A DNA stretch of 32,080 nt. Origin: JABMMZ01 sp044377005 (GTDB lineage Bacteria > Bacteroidota > Bacteroidia > NS11-12g > UBA955). A program made the translations under genes and the position numbers. Shown here piece after piece: positions 24,557-32,070 of this stretch (position 1 is its first letter; each line of letters opens with the position of its first letter). Under the pieces are notes generated by a model. It was not told the DNA's origin, made no database searches, and saw only the letters and a program-made list of their open reading frames with translations. The stretch is from the NCBI GenBank assembly GCA_044377005.1, contig JBILJV010000022.1, positions 1-32,080 of the forward strand, read 5' to 3'.

Positions 24557-25711
24557 TTGCAAGATGAAGCTCAAAAATTAGGATACGATAAATTTATCTT
24601 CAAATATGGGTCAATTCATGGTAAACTCGCATCATTCGTTGCTGAACAATTGAACCTAAAGAAAATAGGGTTAGAAAAACTACCTTCTTTTTCAAATAAG
24701 AACTGTTTTTTTACTAAAAAATTATTAGAACAAGCCACCGCAGAATATGTTGCTTTATACAAATCTAATTTAATTAAAGGAGATAACTTATTGGTTTTGG
24801 CAGGTGGTTTGGGTGTGGATGAATGGGCCTTTTCTCCTAATTTTAAACGCATTGTTTCTATAGAAATAGAAGAGGCCGTGAATGATTTGGTTGATTTTAA
24901 TTTTAATCAACTCAAGGTTCAAAACGTTCAAAGAATAACCGCGGACGCAACTGCATATATTAATATGTGTAATAGTTTTTTTGAAGCTGTTTACACCGAC
25001 CCCGATCGAAGAAATGAAGGGAAAAGAGAAATTTTATTGTCAGAACATCAGCCCAATATTATTGCTTTATTGCCACATATTAAACGTATTACAAATAACC
25101 TTTACATAAAATGTTCGCCTATGTACGACCATCAAATGGCTATTAATGAGTTAAATCATATTGAATCTATTTACTTTATTAGTTTGAAAGGTGAAATGAA
25201 GGAAATGTTGATTCATGTTAATTTTGAAAAAAAAGTAGAGGATAATGCAATCCATTTAATTTGCGTAAATATTGAAAATTCACATTATCAAGAAGTTAAA
25301 TATTTTTTTACCAACTCATACTCGCGTCCTTCGCTTGCCCAACATTTGTCAGGTTATTTTTATGAAACTGGAGCCTCTTTAGTAAAAGCCCGTTTAAATC
25401 ATCAGTATGCTTATGAAAATGAATGGCTTGCTGTTGATTATGCGGTTCCATTTTATGTTTCTAGCCAATATTTGCCCAATTGTATTGGTCGTGTTTTTAA
25501 AATAAAAAGTATACAAAATCTTAATCAATCCTTCAAAAATTATTTAAAAACTGAAAAAATTGCCAAAGCCAATATTAAAAGTAGAGGCTTAGGAATAAAA
25601 ACGGAAGAAGTATACAAAAAATTAGGTTTGAAAGAAGGGGGTCATGATTATTTATTTGTTTGTCCTCATTTAGGACAAAAAACAGTGATTCATTGTGTAA
25701 AAGTTGATTAA
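24557..25711 (+). CDS. THUMP-like class I SAM-dependent methyltransferase (PG_1098 family)
   Basis: A 384-residue methyltransferase with a SAM-binding motif I at LLVLAGGLGVDEWAFS, motif II-like acidic RIVSIEIEE, and the nucleic-acid-type motif IV as YTDPDRRNEGKR. The N- and C-terminal parts match the Bacteroidota PG_1098/THUMP-like proteins, and the conserved C-terminal GHDYLF is present. Substrate unknown, probably RNA. The N-terminus is uncertain: there is no ATG upstream, and the family-like stretch ILSNNEIYFLQDE extends in frame before the TTG at 24557, so the real start may be a non-ATG codon near 24521-24533. It converges on hemD with interlocked stops (TTAA). Confidence 0.82.
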   Translation: MQDEAQKLGYDKFIFKYGSIHGKLASFVAEQLNLKKIGLEKLPSFSNKNCFFTKKLLEQATAEYVALYKSNLIKGDNLLVLAGGLGVDEWAFSPNFKRIVSIEIEEAVNDLVDFNFNQLKVQNVQRITADATAYINMCNSFFEAVYTDPDRRNEGKREILLSEHQPNIIALLPHIKRITNNLYIKCSPMYDHQMAINELNHIESIYFISLKGEMKEMLIHVNFEKKVEDNAIHLICVNIENSHYQEVKYFFTNSYSRPSLAQHLSGYFYETGASLVKARLNHQYAYENEWLAVDYAVPFYVSSQYLPNCIGRVFKIKSIQNLNQSFKNYLKTEKIAKANIKSRGLGIKTEEVYKKLGLKEGGHDYLFVCPHLGQKTVIHCVKVD

Positions 25712-26469
25712 GCGTTTACCTCTTTAATGTATGCTTCTAATGCTTTTACAATGGATGGATTTTCTTTTGTTGGCGCTTGAATATCACATACCAACTGATG
25801 CTCTATAAGTGCTAATTGTGTTGATTCACCGATTGCGGCCAAACGTGTGTTATTCTGCTTAAAATCAGGGAAATTATCGAACAAGGATTTTATATCTGCT
25901 GGGCTGAAAAAAACAATGGCATCATAAAAAACATCTTCCAAATCGCTCAAATCAGCTGAAACAGTTTTATACATGCAGCTTTCTACAATATTGATTTTGT
26001 TTTTAGCACAAAAGTCTAAAATAGTGGCTTTGCGAATATCAGAACAAGGAAAAAGATATTTTTCAGTTTTGTGAGCTAGTAATAGGTTTAAGAAATCTGC
26101 TTCTGTATTTAATTTAGGAGAAAATACTTTGCGTTTTCTCAAGAATATATATTTTTGAATATATAAACCGATGCCTTCAGTAACACAGAAATATTTCATA
26201 TCCTGAGGAAGTTCAACTCTTAACTCTTCAACGACACGAAAAAAATTGTCAACTGCATTTTTTGAATTAAAGATAACAGCTGTGTGATTCAGTATGTTAA
26301 CTTTATTTTTTCTTACTTCGCGACCGTGAACAGGCTCAACTTGAATAAAAGACCTGTAATCTATTTTTATCTTATACTTGGTAGATAAGTCATCAAAAAT
26401 TGATTTCTTACCAGGTTCCGGTTTGTTTTGCGATATGAGAATGGTTTTAATCTTGCCCTGTTTGGTCAT
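25708..26469 (-). CDS. hemD: Uroporphyrinogen-III synthase (HemD)
   Basis: A 253-residue HemD-like protein: the Rossmann-like two-domain pattern with VIFNSKNAVDNFF, YFCVTEGIG, an AIVFFSPADIKSLF segment (the synthase's 'FTS/SP' region) and a RLAAIGEST terminus. HemD closes and inverts the D ring of hydroxymethylbilane in tetrapyrrole synthesis. The frame opens at 26532, but ATG 26469 overlaps the TGA of the DUF4271 gene (ATGA, 26466-26469), a classic coupling that fixes the start. Motifs are weakly conserved in this family, so I rest part of the call on the DUF4271 neighbour usual in Bacteroidota. Confidence 0.82.
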   Translation of the reverse strand: MTKQGKIKTILISQNKPEPGKKSIFDDLSTKYKIKIDYRSFIQVEPVHGREVRKNKVNILNHTAVIFNSKNAVDNFFRVVEELRVELPQDMKYFCVTEGIGLYIQKYIFLRKRKVFSPKLNTEADFLNLLLAHKTEKYLFPCSDIRKATILDFCAKNKINIVESCMYKTVSADLSDLEDVFYDAIVFFSPADIKSLFDNFPDFKQNNTRLAAIGESTQLALIEHQLVCDIQAPTKENPSIVKALEAYIKEVNA

Positions 26470-27452
26470 AAATTCATAAACTTTGTTATCGATGCTATTA
26501 ACACTACTAATGGTAAAATTTCGAAGCTGCAAATGTACAAAATTAAAATTAATATTGAACCACTTTTCAAAAATTGCGATGAAGTAACAAATTTAATAAT
26601 ACTAAATACATATACCAATAATAGATAAATGGACAATAAATAGATCATTCCATTTTTTAAAAATTGAGGAAATTGATAGTATATTATGAGTAAAATTGGT
26701 AAAAACACAATTGCAAAAACATAGGAATGTATCCTGTATATAGTGGCGTAATGCTCTTGTAAAGACAATTGGTTAAAAGCATAAGAAAACAACATTTTAA
26801 AAAGTTGATTTAAAATAAAAATTGCTAATGTTAGGCCATTTATGTACAAAATAAGCAACCAAGGGTTGAAATGGCTAAAAATGGCTTGTTGATTAAAATG
26901 GGCAAACAAGCCTATACTGATAATTTGACTAATAATAAGCCATGTGAGGTATTTGCTTAATGTGAAGTTGTTGTTTTGCGATTCAATAAAATCATCAAAG
27001 TTGATTTGATTAAAAGTTGATTTTGTAATTAAATAATACTGGTTTGGAAATATTCTTTTAAACTGAATCATTAAAAAGAGAATCATTATTAACCAAGCAA
27101 ACACCACATAATTGTTAAGGTTTTTTCTAATAGGGGGATTTTGTGAAGCCAATAAACTTTTGCGAATATTTCTTTTAGAGTTCAAGTACGTACTTTTATC
27201 AAATCCTATAAATGAATGGTAAAATAGAGTGTCTTTAATTGCCAAACTGTCATCATGCAAACTGTCTGCATATTCTATTAGTAACTGTTGTTCTATTTGT
27301 ATTGCACGTTCGTTGAAGTAATATTCAATAAAATCTTGGTTGTCGTACTCAATTGAAGTATCGACAGGGATAGTTTCCTGCGAATACATTAACAATGGTA
27401 AAAACATTGTTAAACAAAACAGCGTTTTTTTAAAAAAAGTTACTAATCCCAA
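26466..27452 (-). CDS. DUF4271 membrane protein
   Basis: A 328-residue protein: a signal-like N-terminus (FFKKTLFCLTMFLPLLMYSQ), a soluble segment to about residue 110, then about five to six transmembrane segments from VVFAWLIMILFLMIQF to the end. It fits the DUF4271 family found before hemD in Bacteroidota; function unknown. No ATG gives a complete signal peptide: the start that does is TTG at 27452, overlapping the end of the BamA-like gene by 23 nt; an ATG at 27407 would remove the basic n-region. Its TGA overlaps the hemD ATG. Confidence 0.77.
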   Translation of the reverse strand: MGLVTFFKKTLFCLTMFLPLLMYSQETIPVDTSIEYDNQDFIEYYFNERAIQIEQQLLIEYADSLHDDSLAIKDTLFYHSFIGFDKSTYLNSKRNIRKSLLASQNPPIRKNLNNYVVFAWLIMILFLMIQFKRIFPNQYYLITKSTFNQINFDDFIESQNNNFTLSKYLTWLIISQIISIGLFAHFNQQAIFSHFNPWLLILYINGLTLAIFILNQLFKMLFSYAFNQLSLQEHYATIYRIHSYVFAIVFLPILLIIYYQFPQFLKNGMIYLLSIYLLLVYVFSIIKFVTSSQFLKSGSILILILYICSFEILPLVVLIASITKFMNL

Positions 27453-29175
27453 AATGTATTTTTCCCGTTCTTAAATCAAATGGATTGTTTTTTTCTTTAC
27501 CAAGTGCATATACTATAGACAAAATCCCTGCACCAGTTTCTATTTGTCCGCCAACACCAAAACCCCATGGAAAATCATAATTGGTTTTGTTCCCTAATTC
27601 TACCTGCTTGTTTTCATAGTAAGCCCCATTCCAAAAAATCTTAAAATAAGAGTCTTTAGATATTAAATAGCGATATTCTACGTCTAGCATGTTAAAATTG
27701 CTTGCAAATATACTCTGTTCATTAAAACCTTTTAAGGAATTTATCCCTCCTTCTCTTAATAATTCATTAAAATATAAATTGTCACTTAATATTTGGGTCA
27801 TATAAATTCCCAATTTAAAGGTACTACTATTGCCCAATTTGAAAAAATGATCGTATTTTATTCTGTAAAACAACTGTGTTGTTTTGATATTAATGGAGTC
27901 GTATAGTGTTTTCTGATTTTCGAATTTTACTTGAGAAATGATATTGTCTTTTAGTAATGTTCTACTGCCCACTAATAATTGACCATCCAAAATCCAACCT
28001 TTTTGAGGGTTGAAAATATAATCCAACTGATTGTAATAACCCTCTAACCCATATCGGTTATTAGATATAGAATGTATACTTGGGAGTTTTTTGTTGAGTC
28101 TTATTGCTACAGTATCAACACTGTTTAAATTGGTAATGGAGGTTTGATAAAAAGCCTTTATTCCATTTAATCCAGAGGTAAAATACTTAAATCCTATTTG
28201 GTTTTGTACACTAGTATAAAGGGTATCAAATTTCAAAAAATCTAAATTATAATCCAATCCAAAAGGCTTAGAAAAAAGATAGGGTAAATTTACCTGAGCT
28301 TTTAATTCTTGCGACCTTGCATTAAAACTTCTCCAATTCAAATGGATGGATTTAGCGCTTTTAAAAAGATTATTGAGTTTGAGTAAAAACTCGCCAGTAA
28401 ATACAAATGCTTGATTAGAATTATTACCGGGAGCTAATCCTATAATCCCATTAATTTGGTCTGCTTTTTTCTTTTTTAAGTAAATGTAGGGTTTAGCTAA
28501 TCCACCTTCAATAAAGGCAACAAGTGGTGTTCGTTCGGAGGTTACAAATGGTAATTGATTGATTTTTCCATTTACTTTCTTAAATAGATTTTCGTTGTAA
28601 ACATTTTTGTTTTTTATTCCCAAATAAGCCTCCAAAAAGCTCGATTTTAATATACGTTCACCTTCAATATGGAGTGTGTCATAAAGAAAAAAAGTGCCTT
28701 TGTTTATTTCCAAATGGTAATTAAGGTCATTAGAATCTAATTGGTCTATTTTTATATTAACTTTACTAAATGGATATCCGCTGTTTTCAAGTTGGGTAAG
28801 AATATAATCAATATGAATCTTCAATTGAAGTGTATCAAAATAGGAAGTTTTTATAGGGTAAATTTTTTTTTGGTTAAAAAGATCATAAGCTATTGATTTA
28901 ATTCGATATCGTTCACCTAAAAAGTTATTGATTCTACAAAACGAATCTTGAAATAGTATGGAGTCATAACTAAATCCCAAAAAACCATTAGAAAGATAAT
29001 AATTCTTGAATTGAGATAATGCACTGTTTAGTTGGCTGGAGTTAATTTTGTTATTGAAAGTGTAGTTTAAAGGATTGTTTTTATATTCAATTGTGATAAA
29101 TTGAGCGGAGGAAATGGACATAGATAAACACACAAAATAAATTAATAAGCTATATTTTATAGTAGGTGTATTCAA
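27430..29175 (-). CDS. BamA/TamA-like outer-membrane protein
   Basis: A 581-residue outer-membrane protein with signal peptide (MNTPTIKYSLLIYFVCLSMS, cleavage near ISSAQ). The N-terminal third (about 30-235) shows POTRA-like alternation (DTLQLKIHIDYILTQLENSGYPFSKVNI and FFLYDTLHIEGERIL). The rest is a 16-strand-like barrel ending in a C-terminal Phe (FGISNFF), the typical beta-signal. This matches Omp85-type surface antigen (D15) proteins; it is short for BamA and has about three POTRA-like units at most, so it is likely a TamA-like paralog. The start is TTG at 29175, directly after an in-frame TAA, 12 nt from a TAATTTTG box. First gene of the BamA-DUF4271-hemD unit. Confidence 0.83.
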   Translation of the reverse strand: MNTPTIKYSLLIYFVCLSMSISSAQFITIEYKNNPLNYTFNNKINSSQLNSALSQFKNYYLSNGFLGFSYDSILFQDSFCRINNFLGERYRIKSIAYDLFNQKKIYPIKTSYFDTLQLKIHIDYILTQLENSGYPFSKVNIKIDQLDSNDLNYHLEINKGTFFLYDTLHIEGERILKSSFLEAYLGIKNKNVYNENLFKKVNGKINQLPFVTSERTPLVAFIEGGLAKPYIYLKKKKADQINGIIGLAPGNNSNQAFVFTGEFLLKLNNLFKSAKSIHLNWRSFNARSQELKAQVNLPYLFSKPFGLDYNLDFLKFDTLYTSVQNQIGFKYFTSGLNGIKAFYQTSITNLNSVDTVAIRLNKKLPSIHSISNNRYGLEGYYNQLDYIFNPQKGWILDGQLLVGSRTLLKDNIISQVKFENQKTLYDSINIKTTQLFYRIKYDHFFKLGNSSTFKLGIYMTQILSDNLYFNELLREGGINSLKGFNEQSIFASNFNMLDVEYRYLISKDSYFKIFWNGAYYENKQVELGNKTNYDFPWGFGVGGQIETGAGILSIVYALGKEKNNPFDLRTGKIHFGISNFF

Positions 29176-29187
29176 TCCTTAAAAACA

Positions 29188-29195
29188 CAAAATTA
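29188..29195 (-). promoter_or_regulatory. -7 box (TAnnTTTG) for the BamA-like/DUF4271/hemD unit
   Basis: Minus-strand TAATTTTG, with the TTG start codon only 12 nt downstream, so the transcript would have a very short leader. No TTG -33 element at the expected distance. Confidence 0.5.
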
Positions 29196-29277
29196 CATCT
29201 TTTGCGACTTTTTTAGCTAAGTTTTAAATAAAATACACAAGTTTTCGTTTTCATATAAATAAATTAATATTGCAACA

Positions 29278-29391
29278 ATGAAAATTATAATTGTGTTAAC
29301 AGCCGTTTGTTTAATAGTTTTATCTTCTTGTACTTCTTCCAAAAAATGTAATGGATCCAGAAGCACTCGAGTAGAAATGGGTAGAATGTAA
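29278..29391 (+). CDS. 37-residue micro-lipoprotein
   Basis: ATG 29278 to TAA 29389-29391. MKIIIVLTAVCLIVLSSC is a lipoprotein signal (lipobox LSSC), followed by only 20 mature residues: CTSSKKCNGSRSTR then VEMGRM. A second cysteine six residues after the lipid-bearing one and the basic run between them are shared with the 45-residue lipoprotein at 24354-24491. It ends 3 nt before the tyrosine phosphatase gene, so the two are probably translated from one mRNA. TAATATTG, a one-mismatch -7 box, lies 10 nt ahead. Function unknown. Confidence 0.72.
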   Translation: MKIIIVLTAVCLIVLSSCTSSKKCNGSRSTRVEMGRM

Positions 29392-29394
29392 ATT

Positions 29395-29868
29395 ATGAAA
29401 GTATTGTTTGTTTGCTTAGGGAATATTTGTAGAAGTCCATTAGCTGAAGCATTATTTTTACACCATTTGGAAAAGCATTCTTTACAAACCCACTTTCAAG
29501 TTGATTCTTGTGGAACAGGCAATTGGCATGCAGGAGAATTACCTGATCCTAGAACTATTAAATCTGCTAGGAAAAATGGGATAGAAATGAACCACAGGGC
29601 TCGCCAAATTAAACCTAAAGATATTCATCATTATGATTACTTATTTGCCATGGACAATTCCAATTTAGATAATTTGCAAGCTATGTTTCCTGCAAATACT
29701 GATAAAATAGTTTTACTAACCCATTATTCAGATAAGAACAAAGGACAAATTATTCCAGACCCGTATTTTGGTGATGAAGAAGGTTTTGATGACGTTTTTA
29801 ATCTTTTAAATGATGTAAATGAAGAACTTGTTTTATTTTTCGCTAACAAACTCAAGTCAAGTAAATAA
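29395..29868 (+). CDS. Low-molecular-weight protein-tyrosine phosphatase
   Basis: A 157-residue LMW-PTP/arsenate-reductase-fold enzyme. The P-loop CLGNICR (C7, R13) followed by SPLAEA is intact at the N-terminus, and the catalytic acid lies in the DPYFG motif near residue 122. It hydrolyses phosphotyrosine; in bacteria, members often act with tyrosine kinases of capsule and exopolysaccharide synthesis, and here a glycosyltransferase follows. Its 3' end overlaps the next gene by 50 nt. The preceding micro-lipoprotein is 3 nt upstream. Confidence 0.92.
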   Translation: MKVLFVCLGNICRSPLAEALFLHHLEKHSLQTHFQVDSCGTGNWHAGELPDPRTIKSARKNGIEMNHRARQIKPKDIHHYDYLFAMDNSNLDNLQAMFPANTDKIVLLTHYSDKNKGQIIPDPYFGDEEGFDDVFNLLNDVNEELVLFFANKLKSSK

Positions 29869-31294
29869 GGGTAACTTTATCTTTGGTTTACTATCGGTCT
29901 TGTTTTTGTCTACAGGCTTATTTTTATTTCAAATATATCCGGGTTATCTTTTAACTGATGGTGGGATTTTTACGGCTATAGCATTTAAAGTTAAAGAAGG
30001 AGGAACGCTTTATATAGATGCATGGGAAAATAAACCTCCCGGATTGTTTTATCTTTTGATTTTATTTTATTCCCTTATTCCTTCTAAAATTTGGGCTACT
30101 TTTCTATTGGTATATCTGGTAACATTGTTAGCAGCAATTTATACCTATAAGTTTTATGTACTTAAATTAAATTCTGTCATTTTATCTGTTTTATTAAGCT
30201 TGTTAACTCTTGTTTTTTTATTATTGCCCAATAATTTTGGAGATGGTTTATATACTGAATTCTACGGTACAGTATCCATAATAATAGCGCTATATTTTAA
30301 TGCTAAATTTGAAAAAGAAAAGCATGTGTTAGATATAAGATTATCAATGCTCATGATGGGTTTGTCCTTTTGGTTTAAGGAACCTTTTATCTTAATGGCA
30401 GTGCTTTTATTGATATATCAATTTGTGAAAGTGAAATCGATGAAGGAAAGAGGCGCTATTTTTCTGTTGTTTATTACACCTTCAATTTTCTTCTTAGTTT
30501 TATTAGCACTCAATCATTCATTATTACCATTTATAGAAACATTGCAGTATAATTTTTCTTATACTAATGTAAATACAGCTATACCTTTAATACAAAAATG
30601 GAGAGATTTTATTTCAAATTTTATAACGTTTATTCCTTTTATTTTTATTGCATTTTTAGTATATTTATTTTCAAATTTTATTGATAATAAATATAGCTCT
30701 ACAGCGATTTTTTGGTTAGTTTTTTGGGCTTCTTCAAGTTTAATTTTAATTGTTTCACCCTATAATTTTGGACATTATTATTTACCATTGTTTACCCTTT
30801 TTTTCTTTGTATTAGTCCAACTTTATACCTTAAAAGAAGAACAGAATAAATCTAATTTTATATTCACAATAGTAGTTTTTATAAGTTTGTATCAAATAGA
30901 TAAAAAGTTGAATCCACAATTCAAATTTTCGATAGGTAATTATCAAGAAGATTCAATAACAAAATATCTTTCAAAACAAAAAAACAAAACTTTGTTTGTG
31001 GATTGTGTAGAATATGGTTCATACTATATTAAAACAAATTTGTTGTATAGTACCTATTTGCCAGTTGCTTTACCTGTTCATTTTTCAGACAATGAACATG
31101 GTGACAAAAATAAGAAACGAATATGGAAGGAGTTGTCAGGTAAACCTTCCGACTATTTAATTAGAACATATACAACAGGATTTTATTATTGGAGTTTACC
31201 TCACAATGGTTTTTACGACAAGAATTATGAATTGATAGATAGTGTAATACAATCTAATACTAATACTTTGTATTTGTATCGATATAAAAAATAA
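29819..31294 (+). CDS. Membrane glycosyltransferase, GT39/ArnT-like
   Basis: A 491-residue multispanning protein with about 11-13 membrane segments. The first periplasmic loop carries LLTDGGIFTAIAFKVKEGGTLYIDAWENKPPG: the DG acidic motif, then the KPPG signature typical of PMT/ArnT (GT-C) glycosyltransferases using a polyprenyl-phosphate sugar. Its C-terminal region (about 375-491) is soluble, as in that family. Acceptor and sugar are unknown. The ATG at 29819 overlaps the phosphatase gene by 50 nt; no later ATG precedes the hydrophobic start, so the overlap seems real. Confidence 0.78.
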   Translation: MKNLFYFSLTNSSQVNKGNFIFGLLSVLFLSTGLFLFQIYPGYLLTDGGIFTAIAFKVKEGGTLYIDAWENKPPGLFYLLILFYSLIPSKIWATFLLVYLVTLLAAIYTYKFYVLKLNSVILSVLLSLLTLVFLLLPNNFGDGLYTEFYGTVSIIIALYFNAKFEKEKHVLDIRLSMLMMGLSFWFKEPFILMAVLLLIYQFVKVKSMKERGAIFLLFITPSIFFLVLLALNHSLLPFIETLQYNFSYTNVNTAIPLIQKWRDFISNFITFIPFIFIAFLVYLFSNFIDNKYSSTAIFWLVFWASSSLILIVSPYNFGHYYLPLFTLFFFVLVQLYTLKEEQNKSNFIFTIVVFISLYQIDKKLNPQFKFSIGNYQEDSITKYLSKQKNKTLFVDCVEYGSYYIKTNLLYSTYLPVALPVHFSDNEHGDKNKKRIWKELSGKPSDYLIRTYTTGFYYWSLPHNGFYDKNYELIDSVIQSNTNTLYLYRYKK

Positions 31295-31387
31295 TATAGT
31301 CAACTAAGTTTACTATAAATTAATATAATATTTGATAAAATGTTAATAGAATTTTATTAAGAAGTTCCGATTATATGTATTCCTACT

Positions 31388-31395
31388 TAGATTTG
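31388..31395 (+). promoter_or_regulatory. -7 box (TAnnTTTG) for the SET gene
   Basis: TAGATTTG matches the consensus, 16 nt before the GTG start of the SET protein. This suggests the SET and H1-like pair has its own promoter, separate from the glycosyltransferase. No clean -33 element. Confidence 0.45.
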
Positions 31396-31411
31396 AATCC
31401 GATAATACAAA

Positions 31412-31792
31412 GTGCAAGATTTAAATATAAAAGGTCAGAATTTTTTAGTTGTACGTAAAGCTGGACATAAAGGTAGGGGAGTGTTTACATCTAAGGAAAT
31501 TAAGAAAGGAGATATTATTGAAATTTGTCCTATCATTGAATTAACTAAAAAAGATCATTACATGTTAATTGGTAATCTTTTAGAAAATTACACATTTGTG
31601 TGGAATACACAGAAAAAAAGTGCCGCAATTGTTTTAGGATTCGGTTCATTATATAATCATTCAAAAAGTAATAATGCTACCTACAATAAAAAAATCAAAG
31701 AAAATGTAATGGTTTTTAAAGCGACCAAAAATATAGATATAAACGAAGAAATCACTATAGACTATGGGGATATGCATTCCGACTTAAATTAA
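31412..31792 (+). CDS. Small SET-domain protein lysine methyltransferase
   Basis: A 126-residue protein that is almost entirely a SET domain, without pre-SET, post-SET or membrane parts. The three SET signatures are visible: GRGVFTSKEIKKGD (21-34) for SAM binding, LYNHSKSNN (80-88, the NHS...N motif forming the pseudoknot), and NEEITIDYGD (111-120) with the catalytic tyrosine Y118. SET enzymes transfer methyl groups from SAM to protein lysines. Start GTG 31412 is the only reasonable one; an in-frame TAA is just upstream. It lies 38 bp ahead of the lysine-rich H1-like gene, which makes that protein its most obvious candidate substrate (an inference). Confidence 0.88.
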   Translation: MQDLNIKGQNFLVVRKAGHKGRGVFTSKEIKKGDIIEICPIIELTKKDHYMLIGNLLENYTFVWNTQKKSAAIVLGFGSLYNHSKSNNATYNKKIKENVMVFKATKNIDINEEITIDYGDMHSDLN

Positions 31793-31830
31793 ATAATAAT
31801 AAAACCAATAATAAACCAATTTATATAATT

Positions 31831-32070
31831 ATGGCAACAAAAAAAACAGCACCAAAAGCAAAAGCTACTAAGTCAGCTCCTAAAGCAGCTCCAAAAGCAA
31901 AAGCTCCAAAAGCAGCTCCTAAAGCAGCTCCAAAAGCAAAAGCAAAAGTAGCTCCAAAAGCTAAAGCGGCTCCAAAAGCAAAAGCTAAAGCAGCTCCAAA
32001 AGCAAAAGCTAAAGCGGCTCCAAAAGCAAAAGCTAAAGCGGCTCCAAAAGCAAAAGCTAAGAAAAAGTAA
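31831..32070 (+). CDS. Histone H1-like lysine/alanine/proline-repeat protein
   Basis: A 79-residue protein with no globular domain and composed only of M, A, T, K, P, S and V, with a KAKAAPK-type repeat and a lysine cap (KAKKK). This matches the tails of eukaryotic H1 and bacterial H1-like proteins such as AlgP and chlamydial Hc2, which bind and condense DNA. It has no acidic or aromatic residues, so it is a basic, disordered DNA-binding tail. ATG 31831 is followed by ATKKTAPK. The DNA of its 3' half is four tandem 24-bp copies (31960-32055). It lies 38 bp after the SET gene in the same orientation. No regulatory site is evident between them. Confidence 0.85.
   Translation: MATKKTAPKAKATKSAPKAAPKAKAPKAAPKAAPKAKAKVAPKAKAAPKAKAKAAPKAKAKAAPKAKAKAAPKAKAKKK
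31960..32055 (+). repeat. Four tandem 24-bp coding repeats in the H1-like gene
   Basis: Copies start at 31960, 31984, 32008 and 32032; each begins GCTAAAGC and continues GCTCCAAAAGCAAAA, with a single A/G difference in the second copy. Each unit adds eight residues (AKAAPKAK). The near identity at the DNA level, including synonymous positions, points to recent unequal recombination or slippage. Confidence 0.9.

Noticed and set aside
24557..25711. Reading the DNA around this gene as part of a BREX/restriction-type methyltransferase
   Set aside because: The motifs (YTDPDRRNEGKR) and overall pattern fit the THUMP-like RNA-type family; no restriction partner is present.
29395..29868. Arsenate reductase instead of tyrosine phosphatase
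   Set aside because: The DPYFG motif and length fit LMW-PTP, and no ars genes are near.
31297..31319. Possible terminator after the glycosyltransferase (TATAGT ... ACTATA)
   Set aside because: Only 6 AT-rich pairs with an 11-nt loop and no U-tract.
31831..32070. CRISPR array from the regular 24-bp repeats
   Set aside because: The repeats abut with no spacers and encode a regular protein; no cas genes are near.
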